Shown: positions 26,346 through 36,642, counted from the stretch's first letter. The stretch: DNA of 64,000 bases from Bacteroidetes bacterium RIFCSPLOWO2_12_FULL_37_12 (GCA_001769655.1 MEPC01000016.1:1-64000); one strand, 5' to 3'. The notes: generated by a model from the sequence alone, not told the origin. Program-made: numbers and translations.

Positions 26346-29300
26346 ATGAAATATTCATTTGTTATTTTTGCTGTATTTGCTTTATCAAGCACTAATTTAA
26401 GTGCACAATATTTTTCCAAAGATTCAATAAAGAACGCCGGGGGAGGGACCGTTACCTGTAAAGGCGTTGCGTGGGTGGACTTTGACAGCGATGGGGATGA
26501 CGATCTCTTTCTCGCAGGGGATACATGCAGGATGTTTCAAAATAATGGCAATGGAAATTTTTCAGAAATTGCCATTCCTTCGATCCAAGACCTTGGACCT
26601 GCCTCAGGTTCTGCCTGGGCCGACTATGATAATGACACACTCCCGGATGTTTACCTATTTGATTATGTTCCCGGGATTAATCGTTTATTTCATAATGAGG
26701 GAAATGGAGTATTTACCTTGCAAGTTGACCAGGTAAATGAAACCGGAAATGTATGGTCGGCATCCTGGGTAGATATAAACAATGATGGTTTTACGGATCT
26801 TTATGTTAGTGTTCACCACACGCTAAATAAAAACTTATTTTATTTTAATAATGGAAATGGAAGGTTTTCATTACAGGATTCTTCCGGTACTTACCAGTTC
26901 ATCTTACCATTAAATCCACCGAAAATATTACGCAGGACAGCTTCGTTCTCAGATTTTAACAATGATGGTTTTCCTGATGTCCATATATGTGGATGGAAGG
27001 GGATAAATGCCGGGGATGGTTTATATAATTATTTCTTCCTTAATAATCAGGGAGCATTTATTAGTGCAAATAACAATCTGATAACAACTGTTATAGATGT
27101 AAAATCTTCCGCATGGGGTGATTATAATAATGACGGATTACAGGATCTTTTTATTGCTTCTCAGTATGGAGCTAGTTTATGTACTAATCAAGGAAATAGC
27201 ATTTTGTCAGATACAAGTCCGGAAATAAATTCTAAAATAAGCTCTTCAGATAATCCATTATGGTTTGATTTCGATAATGACGGGTATCTTGATTTATTTG
27301 CCACTAATCTAACTTTAACCGATTCTCTGCACTTATTAAAAAATATACAAACTGGCAGTTTTTCAAAAATTAAAGGCGAACCATTAACTGATTTTCAGAG
27401 GGGAGCAATGGGAGCAGGAGCCAGTGATTTTGATAACGACGGTGATGTTGATATTTTTTTACCTTGCAATTCGAAAAATTATTTATATAAAAACAATGGA
27501 AACGCTAATCATTGGTTAAAAATCCGTCTTTACGGAACGGTGAGCAATTACTGCGGAATTGGTGCCAAAATCAAAATTAAAGTAAATAATTTCTGGCAAA
27601 TGAGAGAAGTTCTTGCCAATTCAATACCATCCCAAAGCAGTTTAACTCAGGTGTTTGGTTTAGGGAATGCTACAGAAGTTGATTCCATAAGAATTTTTTG
27701 GTCATCGGGTAATGTATTGGAAATTGGAACAACTGTAGCAGACCAATATCTGAAAATAAGAGAGTCATCCGTTAACTTTAAACATGCAACTCCATGTGGG
27801 ACTTTGAATGCCGTATTTTATAATACCAGTCCTACCGAAGGTCCTTATTTTTGGGATTTCGGTGATGGAATGATTGATTCTACCAATGACACTGTTTCTT
27901 TTTCTCACTCTTATTCAGCATCAGGTCATTATCTAGTCAAATTAACTGATCAAACGGGTAAATCAATCCGTAAGGATTCGATTTTTATTGATAATTCTAC
28001 TGAACAACAAGCATCATTGTCAGGTCCTCTGGTTGTTCCAAACAACACAAATAGTGTTGAGTATTCGATTCCCTATAAATATGGTTCAATCTATAAATGG
28101 AGGGTTGTGGGTGGTACTCAGGCAGGGGGTGATTCTTCCAATAAAATTCTGGTTGACTGGGGAGATGCAGGAAAAGGGTTCATCAGGGTAGAAGAAACAC
28201 TGATTAATAAATGTCCAGGAAGATTTGCGAGTGACTCAGTGACACTGCTTGAAAATCAATTTAAAGCAGGAACTGCAGTTTTTCCAAACGAGGCATTAAG
28301 AACCTCAACATGCCATTGGATAGACATAGACAATGATGGGTTTGTTGACCTGTATGTAACCAACGAAAACGGACCTGCGGCTTTTTATAAATACAACGGA
28401 TCATTTTTCACGAATGTAACATCCACACCCATAGTTCAATATGTGAATAGTGTCACTAATTGTGTTTGGGGTGATTATAATAATGACGGATTTATAGATG
28501 TTTTTTTCACGCGAAAATCGGGGCAGAATAATTTATTATTCAAAAATCTGGGGAATAATGAATTTGTTGAAATTTTAACCGGCAGTGTAGTGAATGACGG
28601 GGGTGACTCCTTCGGTGCAACCTGGGGTGACTATAATCGCGATGGGTTGATTGATATTTTTGTTGCTAACCAGAATGGCAATAGTTTTCTCTATAAAAAT
28701 AATGGAGATGACAATTTCATCAGAATTACCAATGCCACACCGGTACTTAATCCCATGCAAGCCATAGATGCCCAGTGGATTGATTTTGATAATAACAACA
28801 CGTTAGATCTGTTTATAACCCGTCTGAATGAGAAAAATTTATTTTTTAAAAACAATGGGGATACAACCTTTGAATTATTGAATCCATCTCCTTTCGATTC
28901 GGTTTCAAGTTATTCGTATGGGGCTTCCTGGTCCGATTATGATAATGACGGAGATATGGATTTATTTATTCCCAATAATTTTGGAAATAATAATTTTCTT
29001 TATGAAAATAATGGAGAAGGTAATTTTACGATGATTACACTAGGTGAAATTGTCAATGACGGGGGTTTTTCTACAAGCAGTTCATGGGGGGATTTCGACA
29101 ACGATGGGGACGAAGATTTATTTGTAGCCAATGAAGGAAGCAGTAATTTTATGTATAAAAACAATGGAAATAAAACATTTCTGAAAATCACTAATGAGAT
29201 TACCGTGTTAGATCAATCAAGTTCACTTGCCGGTGCATGGTTTGATTTTGACCGCACCGGAACCCTTGATTTGTATGTAGCCAACGATGGGAATGACTTA

Positions 29301-30371
29301 TTTTATAAAACAACCGACTTTGGTGCAAATTGGATTGGTATTATTTGCAAAGGGGTTATAAGTAATGCTTCTGCCTTAGGTACTAAAATATATGTTAAGG
29401 CAAAAACCGGAACCGGAGATGTCTGGCAAATGAGAGTGATCAGTGACCATTCCGGTCATGGAAACCAAAACGGGCTAATACAACATTTTGGGTTGGGATC
29501 GGATTCAATTTGTGACAGTATTAAAATCAATTGGCACTCAGGGCGTGTTCAGTATCTTACCGGGATTTCAGCAAACCAGATTATCACAGTCACAGAAAGC
29601 AATTTACCGGTACTCAGAGGTAAAAAGGTATGTGCAGGTAGTTTTGTGTCACTTAAAGCTGAGGGAGAATTAATCAAATGGTATGATTCCAGTACTTCAG
29701 TGTCACCTTTTTCTACAGTAAGTAACTATACTACTCCACTTTTAAATGACAGTGTCACCTATTATGTAACCAATACCGTTCTGGGTTTGGAAAGTGAACG
29801 GCTACCTGTGACCGTTGCTGTTTTACCAAAACCCAAGGCAAATTTTACCACTTCTGATACGGCATTGATACTGCCATCTGCCAGCATTCAGTTTACAGAT
29901 AATTCCATTGGTGCTAATTTTTGGCGGTGGGATTTTGGAGATGGGGATACTTCTTTAAAGCAAAATCCGATACATCTCTATTCCCAACAGGGTTATTATT
30001 CTGTAAAGTTGGTGGTTGGGAATTCCCTTTGTCCGTCTGATAGTATGGTAAAAACTAACCTGATTCATATAACTTCGTCTATTTTTGAGGATGTGGTGGA
30101 TAAAAATTCTTTGACCATCACACCATTCTACGAGCAGAAAAGTATATTTGCAGGATGGAATACACCCCCCGGACATTCCAATACAAAACCAATTACTATT
30201 TTTTATCAGATAATCGGATTAACGGGTCAAAAAGTAATGGAGGGAAAAATTAATAATAATAGTATGATAACGTTAATAAATATTCAGGATGGAATATATA
30301 TTATAAAGTTGAATATAAAAAGGGAAGACGGGAAAATTTTATTTGTAAACCGGAAGTTAGTTTGGTATTAA
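26346..30371 (+). CDS. Secreted FG-GAP/ASPIC-UnbV protein with T9SS sorting domain
   Basis: Protein of 1341 residues with signal peptide (about 1-20). It contains two long arrays of FG-GAP/VCBS repeats with calcium-binding DFDNDGD-type loops, each array ending in an ASPIC/UnbV domain (near 390-470, GIGAKIKIKV; and near 995-1085, ALGTKIYVKA). A PKD-like domain with FWDFGDG follows the first array and a second, FWRWDFGDGD, follows the second, showing internal duplication of the whole unit. The C-terminus is a T9SS type A sorting domain (QIIGLTGQKVMEG, IQDGIYIIKLNI, VNRKLVWY). Predicted surface or secreted integrin-like propeller protein; ligand unknown. Confidence 0.9.
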   Translation: MKYSFVIFAVFALSSTNLSAQYFSKDSIKNAGGGTVTCKGVAWVDFDSDGDDDLFLAGDTCRMFQNNGNGNFSEIAIPSIQDLGPASGSAWADYDNDTLPDVYLFDYVPGINRLFHNEGNGVFTLQVDQVNETGNVWSASWVDINNDGFTDLYVSVHHTLNKNLFYFNNGNGRFSLQDSSGTYQFILPLNPPKILRRTASFSDFNNDGFPDVHICGWKGINAGDGLYNYFFLNNQGAFISANNNLITTVIDVKSSAWGDYNNDGLQDLFIASQYGASLCTNQGNSILSDTSPEINSKISSSDNPLWFDFDNDGYLDLFATNLTLTDSLHLLKNIQTGSFSKIKGEPLTDFQRGAMGAGASDFDNDGDVDIFLPCNSKNYLYKNNGNANHWLKIRLYGTVSNYCGIGAKIKIKVNNFWQMREVLANSIPSQSSLTQVFGLGNATEVDSIRIFWSSGNVLEIGTTVADQYLKIRESSVNFKHATPCGTLNAVFYNTSPTEGPYFWDFGDGMIDSTNDTVSFSHSYSASGHYLVKLTDQTGKSIRKDSIFIDNSTEQQASLSGPLVVPNNTNSVEYSIPYKYGSIYKWRVVGGTQAGGDSSNKILVDWGDAGKGFIRVEETLINKCPGRFASDSVTLLENQFKAGTAVFPNEALRTSTCHWIDIDNDGFVDLYVTNENGPAAFYKYNGSFFTNVTSTPIVQYVNSVTNCVWGDYNNDGFIDVFFTRKSGQNNLLFKNLGNNEFVEILTGSVVNDGGDSFGATWGDYNRDGLIDIFVANQNGNSFLYKNNGDDNFIRITNATPVLNPMQAIDAQWIDFDNNNTLDLFITRLNEKNLFFKNNGDTTFELLNPSPFDSVSSYSYGASWSDYDNDGDMDLFIPNNFGNNNFLYENNGEGNFTMITLGEIVNDGGFSTSSSWGDFDNDGDEDLFVANEGSSNFMYKNNGNKTFLKITNEITVLDQSSSLAGAWFDFDRTGTLDLYVANDGNDLFYKTTDFGANWIGIICKGVISNASALGTKIYVKAKTGTGDVWQMRVISDHSGHGNQNGLIQHFGLGSDSICDSIKINWHSGRVQYLTGISANQIITVTESNLPVLRGKKVCAGSFVSLKAEGELIKWYDSSTSVSPFSTVSNYTTPLLNDSVTYYVTNTVLGLESERLPVTVAVLPKPKANFTTSDTALILPSASIQFTDNSIGANFWRWDFGDGDTSLKQNPIHLYSQQGYYSVKLVVGNSLCPSDSMVKTNLIHITSSIFEDVVDKNSLTITPFYEQKSIFAGWNTPPGHSNTKPITIFYQIIGLTGQKVMEGKINNNSMITLINIQDGIYIIKLNIKREDGKILFVNRKLVWY

Positions 30372-30401
30372 TTTGTATAATCCCCTGAAAAACCCCACCC
30401 C

Positions 30402-31181
30402 ATGAAAGTAGTTATTTTTGCCGGAGGTATCGGCAGTAGAATTACCGAAGAATCCCACCTCAAGCCCAAGCCCATGATAGAAATCGGTAACAAACCGATT
30501 ATCTGGCATATTATGAAAATATTTGAAACACAGGGGTTCAATGAATTTATTTTATGCCTCGGCTACAAGGGGAATATGCTTAAGGAGTATTTTCAAAATT
30601 ATTTTTTAAATAATTCGGATTTAACCATCAACCTGAAAAACAATTCCATAACTGTTCATAAACCATCAAAAGAATTATTTAAAGTAACATTGGTAGACAC
30701 TGGGTTACACACCAAAACAGCCGGAAGACTGAAGTGCATAAAACCTTATATTGGTAAGGAGCGGTTTATGCTAACGTATGGAGATGGGGTAGCTGATATT
30801 GATATAAAAAAAATTATTTCATTTCATAAAACAAAGAATAAAATTGCGACCATGACTGCAATACAACCATCCGGAAAATTCGGTTCTTTAAAAATAACAT
30901 CAGACGGAGACGTAACCAAATTTGTAGAAAAGCCAAAGGGAGAAAGTGGTTGGATTAATGGAGGTTTTTTTGTACTTGAACCGGAAGTTTTTGACTATTT
31001 GCCTGAGAATTCTGAAAATTGTATGTGGGAAGAAGAACCCTTAATAAATCTTACCAAAGCGAATGAACTTGCGGCATATAAACATGAAGGTTTCTGGAAA
31101 TGCATGGATGCCATGCGTGATAAAATTGAACTTGATAATCTTTGGAATTCGGGTGAAGCCAAATGGAAAATATGGAAATAA
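30402..31181 (+). CDS. rfbF: Glucose-1-phosphate cytidylyltransferase (RfbF/DdhA-like)
   Basis: Makes CDP-glucose from CTP and glucose-1-phosphate, the first step to CDP-3,6-dideoxyhexoses or branched sugars. Protein of 259 residues with the nucleotidyltransferase signature FAGGIGSRITEESHLKPKPM, YGDGVADIDI for metal binding, and GGFFVLEPEVFDYL plus a MWEEEPL segment specific to this subfamily. CDP-glucose 4,6-dehydratase, the usual neighbour, is not recognised in the window and may lie outside. It opens the polysaccharide locus and is followed 37 bases later by an ABC transporter. Confidence 0.9.
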   Translation: MKVVIFAGGIGSRITEESHLKPKPMIEIGNKPIIWHIMKIFETQGFNEFILCLGYKGNMLKEYFQNYFLNNSDLTINLKNNSITVHKPSKELFKVTLVDTGLHTKTAGRLKCIKPYIGKERFMLTYGDGVADIDIKKIISFHKTKNKIATMTAIQPSGKFGSLKITSDGDVTKFVEKPKGESGWINGGFFVLEPEVFDYLPENSENCMWEEEPLINLTKANELAAYKHEGFWKCMDAMRDKIELDNLWNSGEAKWKIWK

Positions 31182-31218
31182 ACAATTACAGAATCACTAT
31201 GTTCGGAAAACAATTAAA

Positions 31219-33015
31219 ATGTCAATGCTAAAAAAGGTACTAAAAAAAAATATTATAATTTCCACATTGCTGGATGTCTATCATTTACTTCTGCCTTCGC
31301 AACGTTTTAGTGCTTTAAAAGTAACAGTTTTGATATTTATTGGTTCCCTTGTGGATGTTATCGGCTTAGCGTCTATTCTCCCTGTTATGTTTATGGCTCT
31401 TGATACTACAGTGATACATACCAATGTGTGGATAAATATGGTTTACACTTTCTTGGGATTCCAATCAGAAAATAGTTTCATTTTTTGTTCTGTTCTAGCC
31501 CTATTATTTTTTTATATTGTTAAAAATATTATTTCTGTCCTAATAATTTATTTTCAGTCAAGGTTTTGTTACAACATAGCCACAAATTTATCTTTCCGGC
31601 AATTTATTTCATACTATTCCAAGGACTTTCTTTTTTTTAAAAACACAAACTCAAACGAAATTTACCGGGACATTGACATGATACCTTCCGGTTACGCTGT
31701 TTCGGTTATGCTTCCGCTATTAATGTTAGTGTCGGAAGGAATAGTTTTAGCCGTTATTATAATAACATTGTCATGGATAAAGGCGGAGCTTTTCTTGCTT
31801 TTAATTTTGCTTCTTGTGCCTGCTTTTATAGTTCCCTACCAGCTTTTGAAGGAAAAAGTTCATCATCTTAATGAATCAAACACAGATCTTATTCCTACAC
31901 ATAATAAAAACATACTTCAGACAATTTTTGGTTTTGTAGATATAAAATTAACTGGCAGAGAAGATAATTTTATAAATAAATACATAAAAACAAAATCAAA
32001 AATAAATACTATTCAGGCACGACTTTACACATTAGATGCTATACCGGTTAAATTAATTGAATTAATAACAATTTTGGGTATAGTAATTATTTTTACATAC
32101 ACTGTGTTTTGGGGAAATACCAAGGGAGAATTAATTACTCTTCTTAGCTTGTTTTCTGCTGCAGCATTTCGTTTAATGCCATCCATGAGTAGAATTTTAA
32201 ATTCATTAATGAAAATCAAAGGATGGAAACATAGTACACCCATTTTACGGAATATCCACAATAATGAGTTTAACCCTTTTATAATAGAATCTTTATCAGA
32301 AAAAATGAAATTTTCAAATAAAATTCTATTTGAAAATATTTCATTCACGTTTCCTGATGGCAATCAATTCGCATTAAAAAACATTACTATAGAAGTTAAA
32401 AAAGGAGAAGCAATTGGATTTGTAGGGAAATCGGGTTCAGGTAAATCCACGTTGATGAACATCCTTCTCCGATTTCTTAAAGAACAGACAGGAAGGATAT
32501 CAGTGGATGACAAGTTACTTACGGATGATAACACCAGGCAATGGAGAAATATCTTAGGGTATGTTAAACAGGATATTTTTATTATTGATGGAACACTGCT
32601 TGAGAATATAGCTTATGGGGTTGAATTGGAAAAAATTGATTTTGCAAAAGTAGAAAAAGCATTAACTATGGCAAATCTGGAAGAATGGGTTTCCAATTTG
32701 CCTGATGGAATACAGACAAATATCGGTGAATTTGGAAGTAAAATTTCAGGAGGACAAAAGCAGAGAATTGGTATTGCCAGAGCTCTATATAATGAGGCAG
32801 AAGTATTAATTCTGGATGAAGCAACAAGTCAACTGGATACTCAAACTGAAGTTGAAATCACAGAGTCAATTGAAAATTTATCAAAAAATCTTATTACAAT
32901 TTTTATTATTGCTCACCGCTTGAGCACTCTCAAGAATTGCCATCGTATTTATGAAATGGAAAAAGGAGAAATTATATGTTCACATACTTTTCAGGAAATA
33001 TCAAATAAGTTTTAG
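31219..33015 (+). CDS. ABC transporter, fused membrane and ATPase domains (PglK/MsbA type)
   Basis: Half-transporter of 598 residues, likely a flippase for lipid-linked sugars. Six membrane helices span about residues 20-330. The nucleotide-binding domain follows: Walker A GKSGSGKST near 403-411, Q-loop YVKQD, signature ISGGQKQRIG near 509, Walker B VLILDEAT, and a switch His in IAHRL. The open frame extends 52 codons upstream into rfbF; the ATG at 31219 is preferred. Within a polysaccharide locus a PglK-like flippase is more likely than a drug exporter. A Wzx-type flippase is not seen elsewhere in the window. Confidence 0.88.
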   Translation: MSMLKKVLKKNIIISTLLDVYHLLLPSQRFSALKVTVLIFIGSLVDVIGLASILPVMFMALDTTVIHTNVWINMVYTFLGFQSENSFIFCSVLALLFFYIVKNIISVLIIYFQSRFCYNIATNLSFRQFISYYSKDFLFFKNTNSNEIYRDIDMIPSGYAVSVMLPLLMLVSEGIVLAVIIITLSWIKAELFLLLILLLVPAFIVPYQLLKEKVHHLNESNTDLIPTHNKNILQTIFGFVDIKLTGREDNFINKYIKTKSKINTIQARLYTLDAIPVKLIELITILGIVIIFTYTVFWGNTKGELITLLSLFSAAAFRLMPSMSRILNSLMKIKGWKHSTPILRNIHNNEFNPFIIESLSEKMKFSNKILFENISFTFPDGNQFALKNITIEVKKGEAIGFVGKSGSGKSTLMNILLRFLKEQTGRISVDDKLLTDDNTRQWRNILGYVKQDIFIIDGTLLENIAYGVELEKIDFAKVEKALTMANLEEWVSNLPDGIQTNIGEFGSKISGGQKQRIGIARALYNEAEVLILDEATSQLDTQTEVEITESIENLSKNLITIFIIAHRLSTLKNCHRIYEMEKGEIICSHTFQEISNKF

Positions 33016-33078
33016 CTTTTCAACAAACTATTAAAGCATTTAATGTGTAGCTAAACACTATAATAGGCAAAAAAATAC

Positions 33079-34455
33079 ATGCAAAATCCCTATTTTTATG
33101 AATTTTGGTATGAGACAGTATATTATTTAAAATGGTATGACTTGTTTTTAGTTCCCGTCTATATTCTTGTAATTAATAATATAATTAAAAAGTATGAAAA
33201 AAATAAGATAAGTTCTTACCCTTATTATAAATATTTTACGAAAGGGTTAATGTTTAAAATTACAGGCTGTCTGTTATTATTTATTGTTTTTAATTTTTAT
33301 TATGGGTATGGCGATACATTCGGATACTACAGAACAAATGAGTGTTTGACAAAATTATTTTTAAAAAATCCTATTAATTTTTTCAAGGTTTGGCTAGGAC
33401 CAAATTCAGTTGAAAATTATGCCCTTTTTGATACTGATACTCTTTTTCCACCTTATTGGGGTGACCCTCAGGTATTTATGATTGTGAGAATTACTGCACC
33501 GCTTACTATATTAGGTTTTAACAGTTATCTGCTTACTAGTTTACTATTAGTTTGTTTTTCTTTTTCAGGAATCTGGAAACTATATCTATTATTTATTAGT
33601 TATTTTCCCGGAGCTTATGAAAAGGTTAGTTTTGCTTGTTTTTTTATTCCATCAGTTGTATTCTGGGGTTCCGGTTTGTTAAAAGACAGCATAACACTTT
33701 CATTAATTGGTTGGTACTGTTTTAGTTTCAATCAATGTATTATTAGGAGGAATTCTATAGTAAATTATAGTATAATTTTTCTAATTTCTTCCTATTTTAT
33801 CCTTTCTATAAAACCTTACATTTTTGCATGTTTAATTCCTACAACTGCTATTTGGGTTGCGTTTGCTTATTATACAAAAATTTCAAATAAATTTTATCGT
33901 TTTCTTCTAATACCTATTATTTCCATATTTTGTGTGATGGGGGTTTTTTGGTTATTTGACGCTCTTAGCAAAGAACTTCAACAATTTGCCCTTGATAAAG
34001 TTTTGACTCATGCATTGACAGTACAAAACGATCTTAAACAGGATTATTATGAGGGGACGGCATTTGATATTGGTGATTTTGAGCCAACCATATCTGGAGC
34101 GCTTTCCAAGTTTCCAAAGGCAATTACTGCTACATTTTTCAGACCTTTTTTGTGGGAAATTAAAAGTCCTGTTGTTTTTTTCTCAGCAGTTGAAAGTTTT
34201 TTTATTTTAATCTTTTCTTTGAAAGTCTTTTATGAGATTGGTTTTTTTAGTTTTTTTAAATACATATTAAAATCGCCCATAACGGCATTTACTTTTTCTT
34301 TTTCCATTATCTTTGGTTTTTCTGTGGGTCTAACAAGTGCCAATTTTGGTTCATTGGTCAGATATAAAATCCCTTGCTTAGTTTTTTACCTTGTAACTTT
34401 AATATTGGTTAAATTTATGCATTCGCAAAAGGATAATAGAACAGAAGTATTATAA
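33079..34455 (+). CDS. Polytopic membrane protein, candidate polysaccharide polymerase (copy 1)
   Basis: Protein of 458 residues with about ten membrane helices. It is a distant paralogue of the gene at 38842-40182: shared blocks are GYGDTFGYYRTNE (a Gx-D-x-x-GYxRxNE pattern), WGSGLLKDSI (LLKD), SIKPYIF (R/KP), RPF, and ANFGSLVRYKIP (NFGS-x-x-R). The conserved acidic and basic residues in predicted loops and the location in a polysaccharide locus suggest a Wzy-like or glycosyl-transfer role. No named family recognised; this is inference. Its 3' end converges with a glycosyltransferase gene after 16 bases. Confidence 0.65.
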   Translation: MQNPYFYEFWYETVYYLKWYDLFLVPVYILVINNIIKKYEKNKISSYPYYKYFTKGLMFKITGCLLLFIVFNFYYGYGDTFGYYRTNECLTKLFLKNPINFFKVWLGPNSVENYALFDTDTLFPPYWGDPQVFMIVRITAPLTILGFNSYLLTSLLLVCFSFSGIWKLYLLFISYFPGAYEKVSFACFFIPSVVFWGSGLLKDSITLSLIGWYCFSFNQCIIRRNSIVNYSIIFLISSYFILSIKPYIFACLIPTTAIWVAFAYYTKISNKFYRFLLIPIISIFCVMGVFWLFDALSKELQQFALDKVLTHALTVQNDLKQDYYEGTAFDIGDFEPTISGALSKFPKAITATFFRPFLWEIKSPVVFFSAVESFFILIFSLKVFYEIGFFSFFKYILKSPITAFTFSFSIIFGFSVGLTSANFGSLVRYKIPCLVFYLVTLILVKFMHSQKDNRTEVL

Positions 34456-34471
34456 TTTATTAATTATTTCT

Positions 34472-35164
34472 CTATCTTTTCCGCAGCATGAATGTCAAAA
34501 AATCCAAGCCCGTTCTACTTAACGCCTTAAACGACCCGGCTGTTGATACTCCCCCGCTTCTTTTAATCATTTCTACTGGAAATTCATAAAAAGTAAAATT
34601 CATTCTCTTTGCTTTTATCAGTATTTCCGCCAGCATAAAAATTCCTCCATATTCAATATTTATCCCATTTACAAATATTTTACGATTATATAAATGTATC
34701 CAGTTAAAATCCTTCAACGAAAGTCCAAAAAATAATCCGATCACTTTGTTATACAACCATGAATTAAATTTCATTCTGAGAGTATATCCCAATCTCACCT
34801 TACGATAACTAACCAGAATGTCCGCTTTCCCAAGATTATTATGAAATGCGCCAAATACTTCGGGAGTCAAAGGACTATCCACCGGCACAAAAATAATATA
34901 AGTGTTAGTTGAATTTTTTATCCCTACATGAATGGCACTTCCTATACCGCCGTTTAGTTTATTTAGAATTTTTACACCTTGAATGGTAGAAAATAAATTA
35001 ATTTCTTTTTCAGAACCATCCGTACTTCCGTCATTTACGATAATCAGCTCATAATCAATTTCAAATGACTTTAATGTAGAAAGTGATGTATTAATGGAAT
35101 CGGTTATTCTTCCAAGTTCATTATAAACAGGTACGATTACTGTGAAATCAGGTTTATTTTCCAT
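34472..35164 (-). CDS. Family 2 glycosyltransferase (dolichol-phosphate-mannose-synthase-like)
   Basis: Protein of 230 residues with a GT-A fold. Start FTVIVPVYNELGRI, then ELIIVNDGSTDGS (nucleotide-binding), NGGIGSAIHVGI, and VPVDSPLTPE at the place where the DxD motif (DADLQ) normally lies, so the metal-binding motif is reduced to a single aspartate. The rest resembles undecaprenyl-phosphate sugar transferases without membrane helices. It is transcribed downstream of the Gfo/Idh gene, 29 bases apart. Confidence 0.82.
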   Translation of the reverse strand: MENKPDFTVIVPVYNELGRITDSINTSLSTLKSFEIDYELIIVNDGSTDGSEKEINLFSTIQGVKILNKLNGGIGSAIHVGIKNSTNTYIIFVPVDSPLTPEVFGAFHNNLGKADILVSYRKVRLGYTLRMKFNSWLYNKVIGLFFGLSLKDFNWIHLYNRKIFVNGINIEYGGIFMLAEILIKAKRMNFTFYEFPVEMIKRSGGVSTAGSFKALSRTGLDFLTFMLRKR

Positions 35165-35193
35165 CTATAAATTTATTTTTCTCAATGGTATCA

Positions 35194-36201
35194 TCAAAGT
35201 TGAACCTTTATGTTTCCATTGTCCAAACTTTTTTGAGCCGCCTCTAATATTTTAACTACTTCAAGTCCGTTTAACCCATCCGTTAATGTTTTTTTATTGT
35301 TTAAAATACAATCCAAAAAGTGTTCAACTTCCTGCTTCAATGGTTCATTTGGTTTTATAAAAGGTATGGAAATGCCCCCATCTCTTAGTGACAGTTGAAA
35401 CTCACCAAACTCTCCGGTTCTTGGCTGATAGTCCACTCCTTTATCATAAATTCTTACTTTTTCATTGAGAGAAACATCATCAAATACAACCATTTGTTTG
35501 TCTCCTACTATGGTCATGGTTCTTATTTTACAGGGGTCTAACCATGAAACATGCATTTTAACAATTAAATTTTCATTATATTGAAGAATGAGAAAAACAA
35601 CATCATCTATCCCTTTTTGCAGATAATTTTCCCCAAAAGCTATAACCGAGACCGGTTTTGAATTGACAAGCGAAAGAATAATGGAAATATCATGGGAAGC
35701 AAGATCCCATAAAACATTTACATCACTTCTCACAGGTCCCAAACCTGTTCGTGTAAAATGAACGTATAATACATTCCCAAACGCGGTATTTTTAATCCAA
35801 TCATAAATGAATTGAATTGATGTATTATACAGGAAGGTATGCCCAACCATTAAAACGAGGTTGTTCTTTTTTGCTATTTCAATTAATTCTTTTGCCTCTT
35901 CTGATGTATATGTAAAAGGTTTTTCACACAATACATGTTTGTGGTGAAGTAGTAACTCTTTTACAATTTTATAATGTGTTTTAACAGGAGTAGATACCAC
36001 TACTGCGGTAATGGAATCATCATTTAAAATTTCTTTATAGTCATTAAAATAATTCAGTCCTGTGAATTTACCAGATAATCGGTTTAATTTTGTTTCATCG
36101 CAGTCGCAAATAGCTTTCAGCGGAACAAACTTTTGCTGGCTTAACACCCGAATAAAGTTTGGTCCCCAATAACCACAACCGATAACAGCAGAGTATTTCA
36201 T
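35194..36201 (-). CDS. Gfo/Idh/MocA-family sugar oxidoreductase
   Basis: NAD(P)-dependent oxidoreductase of 335 residues. Rossmann motif GCGYWGPNFIRVL (7-19), then VVVSTPVKTHY, the conserved CEKPF (EKP) catalytic-lysine motif, GHTFLYN, and DLASHDISIILSL with the substrate-binding histidine. Related enzymes (WlbA/WbpB) oxidise C3 of UDP-sugar acids before amination. The ATG at 36201 begins the Rossmann strand; the open frame runs 8 codons further but a -7 box lies in between. A divergent gene unit with an amidotransferase starts 52 bases away. Confidence 0.88.
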   Translation of the reverse strand: MKYSAVIGCGYWGPNFIRVLSQQKFVPLKAICDCDETKLNRLSGKFTGLNYFNDYKEILNDDSITAVVVSTPVKTHYKIVKELLLHHKHVLCEKPFTYTSEEAKELIEIAKKNNLVLMVGHTFLYNTSIQFIYDWIKNTAFGNVLYVHFTRTGLGPVRSDVNVLWDLASHDISIILSLVNSKPVSVIAFGENYLQKGIDDVVFLILQYNENLIVKMHVSWLDPCKIRTMTIVGDKQMVVFDDVSLNEKVRIYDKGVDYQPRTGEFGEFQLSLRDGGISIPFIKPNEPLKQEVEHFLDCILNNKKTLTDGLNGLEVVKILEAAQKSLDNGNIKVQL

Positions 36202-36213
36202 GGTTTTTAGGGG

Positions 36214-36221
36214 CAAACATA
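36214..36221 (-). promoter_or_regulatory. -7 box for the Gfo/Idh gene
   Basis: TATGTTTG on the minus strand, an exact TAnnTTTG match, 12 bases before the ATG. It faces away from the box at 36242-36249. Confidence 0.5.
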
Positions 36222-36241
36222 ACATATTTTTTTATTTTTTG

Positions 36242-36249
36242 TACATTTG
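36242..36249 (+). promoter_or_regulatory. -7 box for the flippase-nitrilase-amidotransferase operon
   Basis: TACATTTG, an exact TAnnTTTG match, only 3 bases before the ATG at 36253. Transcripts would be leaderless or the box is fortuitous. Confidence 0.35.
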
Positions 36250-36252
36250 GAC

Positions 36253-36642
36253 ATGCAAAATTTTCTTCATGGCTGGGGACTTGTAATTCTAAGTGGGATA
36301 CTTGACTCATCCGCTATTATCCTTATAAAAAAATCCCTTAATCGCTTTGGCAAAATACCTCTTGAAAGTGTAGGTCTAACTTTTGATTATTTGATTGACT
36401 TTCTGAAATCCCCAATTTCATTAGCCGGTATTCTCTTTTATTTGTGTTCACCGTTTATATGGTTTCTTGCTTTGTCGCGTCTGGAAGTTTCAAAAGCATA
36501 TCCTGTTCTCGTTTCCATACATTTAGTGTTATCATTTCTACTTGCTGTCATGTTTCTGGATGAAAAATTAACGTTGATTAAAATGATTGCGTTATTTATG
36601 ATTTTAACAGGAGCTATTTTATTGATTAATAAACAAGCATGA
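36253..36642 (+). CDS. SMR/EmrE-like small membrane transporter (possible lipid-sugar flippase)
   Basis: Protein of 129 residues with four membrane helices and a conserved PVLVSIHLVLSFLLAVMFLDEKLTLIKMIA segment of the SMR/DMT superfamily (in pieces: YPVLVS, FLDEKLT, GAILL). In polysaccharide loci such proteins are often ArnE/ArnF-like flippases of undecaprenyl-phosphate sugars. Its stop overlaps the start of the next gene (ATGA, 36639-36642), tying it to the nitrilase and amidotransferase. ATG at 36253 is preferred over an in-frame TTG two codons earlier that lies in the -7 box. Confidence 0.8.
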   Translation: MQNFLHGWGLVILSGILDSSAIILIKKSLNRFGKIPLESVGLTFDYLIDFLKSPISLAGILFYLCSPFIWFLALSRLEVSKAYPVLVSIHLVLSFLLAVMFLDEKLTLIKMIALFMILTGAILLINKQA

